Translations under genes and position numbers: made by a program | Notes under the pieces: model-generated | The model's database searches: none | What the model saw: the letters and a program-made list of their open reading frames with translations, nothing else | What the model was told of the DNA's origin: nothing | Shown: positions 50,478-62,185 of the stretch, piece by piece | How positions within the stretch are numbered: position 1 is the first letter of the stretch | How the letters are laid out: each line of letters opens with the position of its first letter | Origin: Diphasiastrum complanatum | Lineage: Eukaryota; Streptophyta; Lycopodiopsida; Lycopodiales; Lycopodiaceae | Length of the DNA: 64,000 bases | Reading direction: 5' to 3' | Assembly (NCBI GenBank): GCA_029204225.1 | Contig: CM055111.1 | Span: 10,682,785 to 10,746,784, forward strand

Positions 50478-53400
50478 CCTGAATGGAATACTGTTTCCAT
50501 TTGAATCCTTGAGTCAACTGACCCTCAACCACTGGGGTTTGCTTGGGTAATACAGGCTCAGAATCCTCAACGTCATCTGACGACGTATACTCGGACTCAT
50601 CATCATCCTCAACGGAAGCTGCCGTATTCTTGGATGAACTGGCACCAGCCCCGGGAACTGGTTCTGGAGTCTGTAACTGTCTGTTCTGGACTGAGTTCCA
50701 GATAATAGAGAAGAATGCATCATGCTGGCATTTCCCTCTCAAGGACTCGAGTAACTCATTACGAATCTGAGTAAAACTCAGCTCGTTTATCATAGGCATT
50801 CTGCTAAGGGCATCTGCTACTGTATTGAATTTTCCACGCCTATATCTGATAGACATGTCAAACTCTTGCATCAACTCTGCCCAACGAGCTTTCCGACCTC
50901 TAAGCTCAGGTTGATTGCAAAGGTATCTGAGACTCTCATGGTCTGTCAGGACCTCAAAGTTGGCACCATACAAATAATGCCTCCAAGTCTTAAGGGCATG
51001 GACTATAGAAAAGAGTTCCTTTTCATAGGCACTGTACCTAGTCTGAGCTGGCTCGAGTTTTTTACTCTCGAACGCAACTGGTCGTCCACCCTGAGTTAGC
51101 ACAGCGCCTACTGCAAAGTCGCTAGCATCTGTTTCGACCACAAATGGCTGATTGGGGTCGACGACTTTTAAGACTGGTGCTGTAGCTAAGGCTGTTTTGA
51201 GAGCATCAAAGCTCTCCTGTTGTGCAGACTCCCAAATGAACTCCTTTCCCTTCCCCTTAAGAAGATTTGTCATAGGGACTGCTATCTGAGCATATTCCTT
51301 GACAAATCGTCTGTAATATCCCGCCAGACCAAGAAAGATTTGAAGTTCCAAAATATTCTGAGGTCTCAGCCAACTGAGTATGGCTTTAACCTTATTTGGG
51401 TCCATCTTAATCCCATCTGAAGAGATAATGTGACCCAAATATGCTACTTCTTCAACGAAGAATTCACACTTGGATTGTTTAGCATAAAGCTTATGCTTTC
51501 TGAGCAGTCGAAACACCTTTCTGAGGTGTTTTAGATGCTCCTTCCTCGTTTTGCTGTAGACGAGGATGTCATCTAAAAATACGACTACAAATTTACCCAA
51601 GTATGGTCTGAGGACACTGTTCATCAAGGTCATAAAGGTAGCTGGAGCATTTGTGAGCCCAAATGGCATCACCTTAAACTCATAATGACCGTGACGAGTC
51701 CTAAAAGCTGTTTTCGAGACATCTTCCGATTTTATACGGACTTGATGATATCCCGATCTAAGGTCTATTTTACTGAAAAACTTAGCCCCGTCGAGTTGAT
51801 CAAACAACTCGTCTGCCCGAGGCATAGGGTATTTATTCTTAATTGTGACTTTATTGAGGGCTCTGTAATCTACGCAAAGACGCATAGACCCCTCTTTCTT
51901 TTTCACCAATAGGACTGGTGAGGCCCATGGTGAACTACTGGTCTGAATTTGGCCTTTCCCAAGATAGTCTGTTAACTGCCTAGTTATTTCTTCATCCTCT
52001 GTTCGGCTGACCCGATACGGAGGTTTAGAAACAGGTGCTGTACCTGGTACTAGGTTTATTACATGATCTACCTCTCTGCTAGGTGGTAAACCATGTGGCA
52101 AATCTTCAGGAAAAACATCTTTAAATTTAGACAATAAAGTTTCTAATTTACTGATTTTCTGCTGAATAGAACTGGAAATAGAAACTTCAGGAATAAACTG
52201 AAAGTCACATAAGAATACCTGATGGTCTTCGTCTCCGATTAGCTGACAGAGCTCTGAACTGCAGACCATAGGGCTGTTGGGAACATCATGCTCCCCATGC
52301 AACTGGATCTCTCGGCCTTTATACTGAAAGCTGAGGGTGTTCTCCTGATAGTTTCTGTGGAGGGAAGGTCCTAAACTGTAGAGCCAATCTCTCCCGAGAA
52401 CAATGTCTGTTCGATCCAGGTGCATTATCTGAAAGTTTATTTGATCTTGGTACCCCTGAATACCAAGATTTAACTTACTTACCATAGTTTCCCATATTTT
52501 TTTATCTTCACCCTTAGCTAATGAAACTATGTACCTATGCTGACTAGGTACTTCTGGTAGTTTAAGCTTTTTAACCAGGGTGTGGTTGATGAAATTATGG
52601 GTTGCCCCATCATCAACCATGACTCTTACTGACTGGTTACCAACTTTCCCATGCATACGTACTAGGTCATGCGGCCCAAAGCTGAAGGGTCTCGCTAGCA
52701 TTGCAGAGGTCAGCTGGCAACAGTGTTCATGATCTTCATGATACACTTTGATCTCGGAAGCTGCCGAGTCACTGGGGAAACATACAGTCTGAACAAGATG
52801 AACTTGTTTTTTATCTTTCTTATCTTTTTTAGTGAAAGGCCCCTTGGGACACTGTCTGACTGTGTGTCCCTTGCCCATACACACAAAGCACAAACGTTCT
52901 TGTTTGGCTTTCTCAAAATCATCTGGTTTTAAGGGCTGTATGTGTGAAGGGCGTTTCTGAGGAGCTTCACCTTTAAATTTATCTTCTTTCTTTCTTTTTA
53001 AAAATTTCTTTTTAAATTGAAAGTCTTTCTGAGGAAGCTGCTCAGAAAGTGGTTGCTGTCTCGCTCTCTTCCTACCCACTGAATCATCATAGATTTGAGC
53101 ATATCTGAGAGCTTGCTCAAGGGTAGTAGGCGAGTTTCTCTGGACCTCTACTTTATATTCATCTTTGAGGCCACGGACAAATCCCCTGATTTTTTGATAG
53201 TCATCCATATTTTTAATCTTTAAAATTGCCTCTCGATACTGCGAGATATATTGGATGAGGGACTTGTCCATTACTGTTCTTTCCCAAGCTTCCCAGGCTC
53301 TATCAAGTTCATTCTCTGGTAGAAATTCTCTTAGGAAAGCCTCTTCAAAAGCTTTCCATGACCGGGGAGTCTGCCCAGTCTCCTGGAGATTTAACCACCA

Positions 53401-53922
53401 CTTATAGGCCATAGGCCCTAAAGAAAGACTGGCCTCAATTGCTTGCAAATGGTCAGGGGTCTGTTTAAGAGCATGAATGTTCTTCCATTTGCTGAGGAAG
53501 GTTTGTAGAATATCTGCATTTCTATCCTTCTCTTCCCCATTAAAAGTAGGAGGCTTTAAATCTTTAAAAACACTGGGGTGAGACCGTAAAGTCTCACCCG
53601 AAACTGATGGAAGTGGAGAAGGGGATAACTGAGAAGTGGAGGGAAGGCTTCCTTTCGCGGAGCTCAAAATCAAGTTTTTGAGTTCAGCGAACGAGTCGTC
53701 CACACTGGACTTGAAATTGGCTAATGCCAGCTTCAGTTCATCCACTTCTGTTACCAATTGGAGGAACTGCTCCTTGGTAACCAGTTCGTCGAGTTCTTCG
53801 GCGAACTGTTCCTGTTCTTCTACTTCCATGGGTTCCTTCCCTTTTCTGTAAGCCAAGGCTTCTGTTTCAAGTTCGTCGAAGCCTCTCTCCTGGAGTTGAT
53901 CAGGTCCCTGAGGAGTGGTCAT
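50266..53922 (-). CDS. Ty3 chromovirus gag-protease-RT-RNase H polyprotein
   Basis: 1218 residues from ATG 53922. Gag core lies at about residues 140-290 ([18 protein letters not shown]), the zinc knuckle [14 protein letters not shown] near 345, and protease at about 430 with [11 protein letters not shown] (DDG in place of the common DSG). RT covers about 640-880 with [20 protein letters not shown] and the FLDD catalytic box near 780. RNase H covers about 950-1070, from [18 protein letters not shown] to VADALSRMP. The frame ends at 50266 just inside the integrase zinc finger because a T6 run on this strand (50332-50337 as A6) has one base more than the frame needs. Without it the frame would join the integrase part as a single gag-pol of about 1,600 residues. 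Only overlap, no separate ORF, exists between the two parts. Confidence 0.96.
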   Translation of the reverse strand: MTTPQGPDQLQERGFDELETEALAYRKGKEPMEVEEQEQFAEELDELVTKEQFLQLVTEVDELKLALANFKSSVDDSFAELKNLILSSAKGSLPSTSQLSPSPLPSVSGETLRSHPSVFKDLKPPTFNGEEKDRNADILQTFLSKWKNIHALKQTPDHLQAIEASLSLGPMAYKWWLNLQETGQTPRSWKAFEEAFLREFLPENELDRAWEAWERTVMDKSLIQYISQYREAILKIKNMDDYQKIRGFVRGLKDEYKVEVQRNSPTTLEQALRYAQIYDDSVGRKRARQQPLSEQLPQKDFQFKKKFLKRKKEDKFKGEAPQKRPSHIQPLKPDDFEKAKQERLCFVCMGKGHTVRQCPKGPFTKKDKKDKKQVHLVQTVCFPSDSAASEIKVYHEDHEHCCQLTSAMLARPFSFGPHDLVRMHGKVGNQSVRVMVDDGATHNFINHTLVKKLKLPEVPSQHRYIVSLAKGEDKKIWETMVSKLNLGIQGYQDQINFQIMHLDRTDIVLGRDWLYSLGPSLHRNYQENTLSFQYKGREIQLHGEHDVPNSPMVCSSELCQLIGDEDHQVFLCDFQFIPEVSISSSIQQKISKLETLLSKFKDVFPEDLPHGLPPSREVDHVINLVPGTAPVSKPPYRVSRTEDEEITRQLTDYLGKGQIQTSSSPWASPVLLVKKKEGSMRLCVDYRALNKVTIKNKYPMPRADELFDQLDGAKFFSKIDLRSGYHQVRIKSEDVSKTAFRTRHGHYEFKVMPFGLTNAPATFMTLMNSVLRPYLGKFVVVFLDDILVYSKTRKEHLKHLRKVFRLLRKHKLYAKQSKCEFFVEEVAYLGHIISSDGIKMDPNKVKAILSWLRPQNILELQIFLGLAGYYRRFVKEYAQIAVPMTNLLKGKGKEFIWESAQQESFDALKTALATAPVLKVVDPNQPFVVETDASDFAVGAVLTQGGRPVAFESKKLEPAQTRYSAYEKELFSIVHALKTWRHYLYGANFEVLTDHESLRYLCNQPELRGRKARWAELMQEFDMSIRYRRGKFNTVADALSRMPMINELSFTQIRNELLESLRGKCQHDAFFSIIWNSVQNRQLQTPEPVPGAGASSSKNTAASVEDDDESEYTSSDDVEDSEPVLPKQTPVVEGQLTQGFKWKQYSIQDEYLLYRDRVCVPNSEDYRQQVLYECHDNPSAGHPGIQKTYELLRRQFFLAQYEKGRPPVCNQLPEMSSK

Positions 53923-54618
53923 CTTCGAAACTGAAAGAGAGCTACCTTAACTTCTGAAGGAAAAAAGTCTAAAAGACTAATTTACAACTGTACAAGGGAA
54001 AGGAAAGATGACTTAGCTGTTTCTGAGGACTGTACTTCCAAAGAAAGAATCAAGAAAAGCCCTTTCAACTCTTCCTCCACTGCTTTCAGATCTGCTGTCC
54101 GGAAAAATCAGAGATCAAGGTACCAAGAAAAAGAAACAAACTTCTGATCGTCTTGGCCCCTTCCCTCGCTGTCTGAGGTGTATACTTTTTGCTCCAAAAT
54201 TCCCGTTTTAGGACCCAAAACAGTTGCAAACTTGTGGTTCCTGCCAAAGACCTTCAGCGCTGGACCTGCACCCACGATTCTGTCTCAGATCCGCTCCAAA
54301 TTCCAGAAAATTTCACTCCAAATTCGAAGTTTCCACCCAATTTGGCAGCGCTGGACCTGCTCCACGTTTTCTATATAAAATGTGCTAAAAAATCCACAAC
54401 TGATACATAAAAATCAAGGGTAAATCCCTGATTTTTCAGCGCTGAGCTTCTACAAGGGATTGTGCCTCAAACAACTGTAAATTCCCAGCAAATTTCAAGG
54501 ATTTGAAAGCTGTTCCTACAGCGATTTTCCTCCTCAATTCTTTCCTGAGAATCTGAGAAATCTTTCCTATCTTCTGATAGCTTTCTCTACTGCTGTCCTG
54601 AACTCCCTAGGATGGAGA
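53923..54618 (-). other. Leader of the complete chromovirus
   Basis: About 700 bp between primer-binding site and gag ATG with no substantial ORF, likely carrying packaging signals. The related phrase GCGCTGGACCTGC occurs twice (54256 and 54347), a small internal repetition. Confidence 0.7.
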
Positions 54619-54632
54619 TGGCTCTGATACCA
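54619..54632 (-). other. Primer-binding site for initiator tRNA-Met (minus strand)
   Basis: The plus strand reads TGGCTCTGATACCA, one base from the inner end of the 5' LTR (54634). Reads on the element strand as the canonical site. Confidence 0.95.
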
Positions 54633-54633
54633 G

Positions 54634-54993
54634 TGTAATAGATCCTAATACCACAGTAGGGCAAACACTAACTGATCCACCCAACCTTGCCTACTCCCTG
54701 ATATAGAGTAAGCCCCTCCTAGCCCAGTGTGAGGACTGGTAGCATGCTACTGCCAAGTGTCGGCCACGTGGCACTGACGTGGCCGACTGCACGTCGGGAC
54801 CCAACTGGGGGCCCTATCCTGCTGACAGGGTCCCTAGGCTGTGTTAGGCCCGCCATGGCTATGGACCGTGCTGGGGCACACTACTCACACTGTCTTGCCC
54901 TGTTGGTCATGTACGCTGGACACGACCCTGACTGTGGTATCTGACCTATCTGTGTTCTCTAGGGTTCGGCACTGGTTACGTGAGCTCGTAACA
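54634..54993 (-). repeat. 5' LTR of the complete Ty3 chromovirus
   Basis: 360 bp, TG...CA ends. Differs from the 3' LTR at two transitions (near 54649 and 54943). It carries the same ACGT-core inverted repeat (54762-54784) and should act as promoter of the element on the minus strand. Confidence 0.97.
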
Positions 54994-56134
54994 ATCGGCC
55001 TCCTCCTGACATCAGTCCCTAGCCATCAGACATGATGCTGCAACCGTATGTGGCCCAGTGGCGGCGTAGAGGATCCATCTCTCTAGATAAGGACTCGACC
55101 CTATCTCTCATCATGTGTGTGCGGGCAACCTATGAACTAGGGACTCTCCAGCTAGGGCTGACAGACTGTGCAAGGCGGAATGCCCTTTTGAAGGGCTCAG
55201 AGTCGGTGATGGCAAATGGAAGGTTCAGCTCATAAATCAAACTGGCCACGGCCTGTCTGGCCTCTCTATCCATGTGCGGCTGATGGGCGCCACGAATGGT
55301 CTGCTGTCTAAGAGCTCTCCTTGCTGGGCGACGGGTAGTGGACCTCCAGCATGGTGCACCAACTGTAACGGGAATGGATGATGACGCGACAGGCTGGGCA
55401 CTAGTGGATGCATCGGCTGTAGACGTGGAATGGGGAGAATGGGATGCATTGGCAGGGATGGGTGCAACAGCATAAGTGGGATGAATTGGAGGGGCAACAT
55501 CTGGCATGGGATACGAAAACTGCTGGCTACGGACGTCATTCGAATGGGAGGGGAGGGAGGAACGGATCTCCTCAACGTCCTCGAAGGCCTCGTCACCCTC
55601 ATCCTGGGCCTGCTCGGGTGACAGAGAGTCCATGAAGAAATCATAAGCTGGGGGTGTGAACCGTAGTGGCAACTGGCGAACGCGAGGGGACAGGTTCCAC
55701 CAGAATGGGTGCAGATGTGGGTGCATGTGGCGGAACTGTTTGAGGGGGACCAGGGACAGTGGGACGGGACGAGGATGCACTGCCTCTCCTCGTGCGTGCT
55801 AGCCAAGCAGGCAGCAACTCGAGGTCAGCCACATAAGGAGCAGTGTAGAACCGGAGAACACCCTCTGAATGGTGTTCTCCCCCGCCACAAGACGTGGCCC
55901 ATAGGTGTCCAGTAGTCTCTGCCTGACGGGGATGGACAAGCTGGGACAAGGGGCAGCATTTATGGTGCCACCATTTTTTTGGCGTGTGCACCAAGCAGGT
56001 GGCCTTTAAGGTGAGTGAGGGTGGCAATGAAGTCAGCAACGCACGACCTTTGCACCGGTCTTGTTGGACTTGTAGGCAACCCACCTGACAATGTCCACCT
56101 CATCCCATAGATCGACAAGGTTGGATTGCACCAT
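54994..56134 (-). pseudogene. hAT transposase copy A, N-terminal half
   Basis: The minus strand starts at ATG 56134 (MVQSNLVDLWDEVDIVRWVA) and leads into a BED-type zinc-finger relic (SCVADFIATLTHLKGHLLGA). A low-complexity Pro/Ser/Thr-rich linker follows (about 55300-55780), then EARQAVASLIYELNLPFAIT and FKRAFRLAQSVSPSW near 55160-55250, a region before the catalytic core. The BED finger binds the transposon ends. Frameshifts near 56040 and 55790 and a stop at 55130 break the frame. The other half of the same gene lies at 47334-48762; the chromovirus insertion with ATCGG duplication separates them. Confidence 0.82.
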
Positions 56135-56295
56135 TTAGATGGAAGGAACTGCGGAAAAAAAAGGTAGAGACGATCGTGAATACAGCAACGACGAAAACAC
56201 CAGTAGCAGGGCGTAAGCAGGGGCGGAAGGCAACAAATCACACACGAAGGCAAGGAGCGTACAGAAGGGAGGCCACGAAATGGAATGACAGTATG
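56135..56295 (-). other. 5' untranslated or promoter region of hAT copy A
   Basis: Lies directly upstream of the hAT ATG at 56134. No separate gene seen. Confidence 0.4.
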
Positions 56296-56386
56296 AAGGC
56301 AAGGAGGGCACGGACAGCAGGGAGGGCACGGACAGCAGGGAGGGCAGGGACAGCAGGGAGGGCGCGGACAGCGTGGGAGGGCGCGA
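56296..56386. repeat. GC-rich minisatellite, about 18 bp unit
   Basis: Four to five units of about 18 bp (GGGAGGGCACGGACAGCA with variants GGGAGGGCAGGGACAGCA and GGGAGGGCGCGGACAGCG). The repeat lies upstream of the hAT copy A start codon. The minus-strand Cys-Pro repeat frame through it is an artefact. Confidence 0.9.
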
Positions 56387-56436
56387 TGAGCAGGGAGAGA
56401 GACGAAGTGACGGGGAGGGAAAATTAGGTTTAGAAA

Positions 56437-56548
56437 AATATATATATTAAATAATAAATATAATAATATAATATGGTACCACGGCACCACTATGGTGCTG
56501 CGGTACCGGGAACCGCAGTTCCCATTACCGCGGCATCTATGATATATA
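56437..56548. other. AT-rich segment with two strong inverted repeats
   Basis: An (AT)-rich run (56437-56475), then GGTACC-rich arms (56476-56507, GGTACCACGGCACCAC against GGTGCTGCGGTACC). Next comes GGGAAC-CGCA-GTTCCC (56508-56523), and then a second AT run. It separates the two hAT copies and could contain transposon termini. Confidence 0.6.
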
Positions 56549-57660
56549 TTAAATTAGGGCCTCACGGACGATGGCTCTAACCCAGGGAAGTGCAACTATG
56601 TCCCCCATTAGAAGGTCTATGTCGTGCGCTACACAGGGGGTATGAACGATGTGAGGAAACTCGGCCTCTAGCAGGACACCCATCTGAATGCAATTGGTGG
56701 CATTGTCCGTCACCACCGTGACGACATGCTGGGGGCCTATGGACAGGATGGAAGACTTGATGACATCAAACATGAACTCTGCAGATATGACTCCTCCCCC
56801 CCTGCTGCAATCCACGACCCTCAAGAACTGTGTGCCCATGCAGCTGGAGACCAAGATGTTGAGGATCGGCCTCCTCCTGTCCAGCCATTGGACATGATGC
56901 TGCAACCGCATGTGGCCCAGTGGCGGCGTAAAGGGTCCATCTCTCTAGGCAAGGACTCGACCCTATCTCTCAGCATGTGTGTGCGAACAACCTCTGAACT
57001 AGGGACTCTTCAGCTAGGGTTGACAAACTGTGCAAGGCGGAAGGCCCTTCTGAAGGGCTTAGAGTGATGGCAAATGGAAGGTTCATAAATCAGACTGGCC
57101 ACGCCTGTGAATGCTCTGCTGCCTAAGACCTCTCCCTGCTGGGCGACGGGCAACGAACCTCCAGCATGGTGCACCAACCGTGACGGGAATGGATGATGAC
57201 GCGACGGGCTGGGCACAAGTGGATGCATCGGCTGTAGACGTGGAGTGGCGAGAGTGGGATGCACTGGCAGGGATGGATGCAGCAGCATAAGTGGGGTGCA
57301 CTGGTGGAGGGGCAACATGGATGGGGGTGCGTGTGGCGGAACTGTCTGAGGGGGATGAGGGGCAGTGGGACTCGACGAGGATGCACTCCCTCTCCTCGTG
57401 CGTGCCAACCAAGCAGGCAGCAACTCGGGGTCAACCACGTAAGGAGCGGTGCAAAACCGGAGAACACCCTCCGAAATGGTGTTCTTCCCCGCCACAAGAC
57501 GTGGCCCGTAAGTGTCCAGAAGTCGCTGCCTGACGGGGACGGACATGCTGGGACAAGGGGTAGCATTCAGTGTGCCACCATTTTTGGCGCATGCACCGAG
57601 CAAGTGGCCCTTAAGGCGAGTGAGGGTGGCAACGAACTCGACCAGGCAATGTCGACAGCG
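56549..57660 (-). pseudogene. hAT transposase copy B, partial
   Basis: The minus strand reads a BED-type finger (CRHCLVEFVATLTRLKGHLL near 57630), a Ser/Pro/His-rich linker, a short FRRAFRLAQFVNPSW block near 57030, and the core start (RRRPILNILVSSCMGTQFLR near 56860). It continues through VTVVTDNATNCIQMGVLLEA and PCVAHDIDLLMGD and stops at PWVRAIVRE near 56560, where the AT-rich inverted-repeat segment begins. It lacks the chromovirus insertion, the poly(C) tract and everything after the first core motif. Identity to copy A is high, so the two are recent duplicates or two insertions of one family. On the 5' side it adjoins LINE ORF1 sequence. Confidence 0.82.
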
Positions 57661-58330
57661 CACACATAAAGACCACTCTTTGATTCCTAGCATTGGCCTC
57701 ATGAATGACCAATTTCCTCGCTTGCCATTGTGTGTGTGTTAGATCTTCATCCATAAAAATAAAAGATCCTTTGAGCTTAGCTTGAAGGCGTAAAGCAGCA
57801 TTGCGTCGTTCAATGGAATGAAACTTTAGGAATAAGACCTTATCATCAAATTTGCTCCGCCAAGCAGTGTCAAATCCCTCCATATTATGTGCAAGTTTAG
57901 ATACAAGAAGGTCTTTTGCCTCATTAAGAGCCTTGTTTCCATTAGGAATACCCCTAACTCGTATATTAAGAGCCTTCTTGGCTCTTTTCTCGTGTTCCGT
58001 AAAAACATTCTCTAAGGTAGAATTCACTAAAGAAGGCTGAACTTGGCTAGAGAAATTACCGTCCTGCTTAAGAACTGAAGCCCAAGTACGAGTTTCTTCC
58101 ACTTCCTTTGCCAAGGACGAGATTTTACTTTCCACATCTTGTTGCGAATGAGTATCCTGCATCCCTTTCTCTTTCATCATGTCGATAGTGCTTTGCAAAT
58201 CCTTATTTTGAAGAATGACCTTGGTAAGTTCTCCATGAAGCGTCTAATTATGTAGCTGCAATTTCTCGATAATCGAAACACTTCTTTGAACTGATGTTGT
58301 AAGTAACTGTGAAGAGAATCAAAGTCGGAT
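57661..58330 (-). pseudogene. LINE ORF1 with coiled coil and RNA-binding domain
   Basis: The minus-strand frame 57611-58198 encodes an N-terminal coiled coil (DVESKISSLAKEVEETRTWA). An RRM-like domain follows (ALNIRVRGIPNGNKALNEAK ... VLFLKFHSIERRNAALRLQA), then FIFMDEDLTHTQWQARKLVI. Upstream, in a broken frame to about 58330, TLHGELTKVILQNKDLQSTI extends the coiled coil. ORF1 proteins of plant LINEs bind element RNA. It is the best preserved ORF1 here and shows what the fragment at 43324-43620 has lost. The last residues near 57660 pass into hAT-like sequence, so the 3' part of this LINE is missing. Confidence 0.85.
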
Positions 58331-58439
58331 AAGTTGCTAGGTTGTAATTGCTCTGCAAGGATATTATAGGCATCTACAAAAGAAGAGATTCATATAGCCA
58401 GGATTATATGGTGCGTAGACCATTTACATGTTCAACTGG

Positions 58440-58880
58440 ACATCTCTTCATTTCTCTATCTCAGACTCTATCTCAGAAATCTTCTCATTAACTATAGGCT
58501 TCTGATCGACAAGTTTGATAATACCATCACGATAGATAAGCCGCTTGCCAGTTGATAGAGCTTCTTGTCTTGCCTTCTTACGTTCTTGAACTTGGATGAA
58601 GGTAAGATCTTCATCCAGGTAGACTTTGGTATCTCGCAATTTGAATCTCTTCCCTAAAACTTCACGCCGGTGAGACACTGATGTGAAGTGGATGACAATA
58701 GTATCCAGGTCCTTCTTAGGTCGCCAGGCAGTTTCTATACCTTTGCTATGGTGTTGAAGATTTCTTTCCAAAAACTTCTCAGCTTCTTTGACAGAATTTT
58801 GAGACTTCGGGATACCTCTAACACGAACATTGAGAGCTTTATGTTCTCGCAGACGGCTCTCAGTGAACGTGGCTGAGATA

Positions 58881-58883
<3 letters not shown>
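58440..58883 (-). pseudogene. LINE ORF1 fragment of a second family
   Basis: Minus strand: HKALNVRVRGIPKSQNSVKE, then GIETAWRPKKDLDTIVIHFT, VYLDEDLTFIQVQERKKARQ and a charged tail ending at 58448. This is the RRM-like part of a LINE ORF1, related to but distinct from the one at 57661-58330. It is cut at its 5' side by the (GA)n tract that starts at 58884. Confidence 0.8.

Positions 58884-58933
<50 letters not shown>
58884..58933. repeat. (GA)n microsatellite between two LINE fragments
   Basis: About 50 bp of GA. On the LINE strand it is (CT)n and lies directly after the 3' end of one LINE and directly before the truncated start of the next. Confidence 0.95.
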
Positions 58934-58936
<3 letters not shown>

Positions 58937-59745
58937 GAATAGAATATATTAATGTCTTTCGGGTGCCCTTGGGCACATAAGACAAAGAAAAAGTACATCA
59001 GAAAGGAGCGTTGTCCATGTTGGACTTATTTCTATCCGCTAAAACTAAAAACAGAATAAACTGGAAATAAAACCAAAGCTTAACCTCCAGCTATGGTGAG
59101 GATACAAAAGCAGTAGCTTAACCACCAGCTACGCGGAGGAGTACAACTCACTAACTGAAAGAGAAAAACTGTGTGATCTGGTGTGAGGCACACGGTGCCT
59201 CTGATGACGAAATCTGGACGGTCGAGGAAGACGCTGGAGCTTCTGTCAGCGAGCTAGAATGTCAGTCTCACTATCAGAAGTATCCTCCCTAACTCCTTTC
59301 TGAAAGAAAAGTGTAATATGTGGCTGGCTGTGGTCAACATCTTGATCATCCGGCATAAGTGAAAATCTCAAGGAGAACAACTCTCGCAAAAGTAAACCAA
59401 CACATCTCGCATCGGGATAGGCAAAGAAGGAACCAAGTGTGAGTGGAGTGTCCCGATAAAGACAGTGGTATCTGCCTCTGATCTCATAGTAAGCTGGACA
59501 TAAGAAAATAAAGTGAAACTCATCCTCAACCTCCTGTAATGTACAGCACCGACAGATCCGTAATGGTCGTGGCATGTCTGCGTATCTGCCAGTCTCAATA
59601 GCAAGCTGATGAGAAGAGACCCGAAGCTGACCGATGCGGTAGCGCAGGCCAAAAGACAACGGCTGAGAGAGATAACTCGGTCTAACGGGAAGCCCTGAAG
59701 CATCTAAGTGAAGAAAGTGAATGCGGTAGAAAGGGGGCATATAAG
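58934..59745 (-). pseudogene. LINE 3' part with RVT-associated zinc finger
   Basis: The minus strand reads YLSQPLSFGLRYRIGQLRVS, ICRCCTLQEVEDEFHFIFLC and PAYYEIRGRYHCLYRDTPLT, the Cys-rich domain after plant LINE RT. After the ORF ends at 59246 there is a 3' untranslated part with GCTTAACCTCCAGCT (as plus strand near 59077). The last bases before the microsatellite are a TATTCTATTCTATT-like tail. Confidence 0.82.
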
Positions 59746-60029
59746 GCTAGTAAATGTACATGTCAAGTATGTGGTAACCATAGGAGCGTATGAAACGTCT
59801 CCAAAACAGTAACACAAGTAGCAAATCTAGAGCTAAAGCTATAAACTGAAATAGATGTGATGCTATAAGAAACATGTGGGAGCATGTATACTGCTAACAG
59901 TCCTGAGTGAGGTATGACACTATCATCTAGTCCTATCCTGTTGGTGCTGATGCTAAAGAAGGATGTAATACGGCCTGCGGCATGAAGGGCCACTGGTGGT
60001 CTCTGACATCGTCTGAGAGGATGAAGAGG

Positions 60030-62185
60030 TCTCCTCATGATAGGTCGAGTAGCTCGTGCTGCAACATGGGTATGTGTGGGACGCTGTCTCTGGCCTCTGT
60101 GGGCAAGTAGGTCATCATCATCATCGTCGTCACCGTCATCAAATCATCCTCTCCTCCTGGAGAAGAAAGAAGTGATCTGAGGCTGAGAAACCTGACTCGG
60201 CTGGGCTGTCTAATACAAATCATGTCGTAGTATAAACATCTCTCGTATCATGAGTGCCGTGCATCGGGAATCCTCATAAGCTATGAGCGATTGTAAGGTG
60301 ACAGGTGTGTCTCGGAACAAACAGTGGTATCTCCCTCTGATCTCATAATATACCGGGCACCTGCAGATAAAGTGCTCCTCTAACTCCATCTCCTCTAGAG
60401 AGCATAACTGGCAAATCCGCTCCTCTCTCGAGGTACCCTGGAATCTACCAGTCTCAATAGCCAACTGATGTGATGATACGCGGAGCTGTCCCAATGTAAA
60501 TCTGAGGCAATGTGATAGTCTCGAGTCCAAATAATGCGGTAAGACCGGGAACCCTACTATGTCAAGCTCAATAAAATGAGTCCAGTAGTAGCCGGGTTTA
60601 ACCCCAAGCTGTCGCCCCCAAGTACGGTCGAGATGCGCCTAATATACTGATGAGTACCTGAGGGGAGCTCTGTAATGGAGATACCAAATGAATCAAGGAG
60701 AAAATGGGATGCCTGAGAGAACCACGATAGTCGATAACCCTGGTCATGAAGAAAGTGTGAGGAAACAAGTGTTGTCTGTGTATATCTCATATCCTCATCG
60801 GGCAAAGCCTGGATTCTCTAAATGTATGTGATAAGCTGGAACGCGGCATATATCTGAATGGGTGGAATGGCAAACTCTGCAAGAAGGATCTCATGTGGAA
60901 CCGAGGGCTTCGCCCAAATCATATGAGCTAACATGGTGGTCTGCAATCGTGAAATGCTGGCCCAATGTGATGAAGGGAGGCCGGTACACCATGTCTCTGC
61001 TGCATATAAGGCTGTGGGGGTGACAATAGTATCAAAGAGTCTACACTTACTGCGAGCATCTCGGATGAGCTTCCTGAAACAGAACCGCTCAAGCTGAACA
61101 AGAGAGGAATGCCCCTTCCCAAGTCGGGTGGTGGCAGCCTGCCGCATGCTGAAGGTAGGACCAGAAAAGAGGATCTCCAAATAGGTATAAGAGGAAACTA
61201 CCTCTAAGGCCTGTCCATCTAGGATGAGCTCCTGGCGCTGCATGAAGGCTCGAGAAGTGTTGAAGACCATAACCTTGGTCTTCGTAGTGTTCACCCCCAA
61301 CCCCCATCTGGTACAAAATCCCCGTGAACAATCCAGCTGCCTCTGCAAACCCTCTCTGGTCGGGGATACTAGTACTACATCCGCATAAAGGAGAATAGCA
61401 ATCAGAATGGTGCCAAGTCTACAGCCACCCCCGCCACACAGTGAGATGACTCGCTCTAACTCATCAATATACAATCCAAAGAGAACCGATGAAAGAGAGC
61501 ACCCCTGTTTCACCCCAATGGTGCTCCAAATGTGATCAGATAGGCCACTGCTATGTCGGAAACATCCCAAGACCTTCTCATAAAGAACCATCACTGCTAA
61601 AACAATATCTATGGAGAAACCAAGGTCACGAAGTCTCTGAATGAGTAGGGAGCGTGGTACAAAATCGAAGGCTTTCCTGAAATCTACAAAACAGCAGTAA
61701 ACTCTCTCAAACTTGTACTTAGCTTCCTCAATCAAGGCTCGAAGTGTAAAAATATGGTCAGTGGTAGAATAATGAGATCGGAAACCTGCCTGCCCCAATG
61801 CGGCTAGTGTGGGAGCAAGGAGGTCGGAAGCATGGGTTAGGAGTTCAGATTCAAGGTCTTCGATATCTCTTGCTTTATGAGACTTCATTCTCTTGATGGC
61901 AAGCTGATGAAGAGTGCGACATTCAGCATCATACCACAGGGGGTGTGGGGGTCGTATCGATGAGGAGCTGGTGCCTCTGCTTTTATGGGGTTTAGATGGA
62001 AAAGCAAGGGAAGCAGTGGTATGAAGAGAAGTGCTAAGAAAGGCAGCTTGAGTCTCGACTGTACTATCATGAGGGAAGGAATGGAGCAAGGAGGTTAGGA
62101 ACTCCTGGTAGACTGGTGTATAGAGAGAACTGAATGTATACCTGGGTGCCCGTGTAAGCAGGGGGCTGCCAGACTCACGAGCTGC

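Larger units (their letters stand above)
48763..54993 (-). mobile_element. Complete young Ty3/gypsy chromovirus
   Basis: A 6231 bp element with 360 bp LTRs (two mismatches), a 14 bp initiator tRNA-Met primer-binding site (54619-54632), a polypurine tract (about 49123-49136) and one long gag-pol reading frame. It is flanked by the 5 bp duplication ATCGG (48758-48762 and 54994-54998). It sits inside the hAT transposase pseudogene copy A, in the same orientation. The LTR similarity and near-intact coding region make it the youngest insertion in the window. Apart from one extra base in a homopolymer it looks able to encode all its proteins. Confidence 0.97.

Noticed and set aside
55130-57702. Many overlapping Pro/Ser/His-rich frames on both strands
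   Set aside because: They are shadows of the low-complexity linker of the hAT transposase and of the 18 bp minisatellite.
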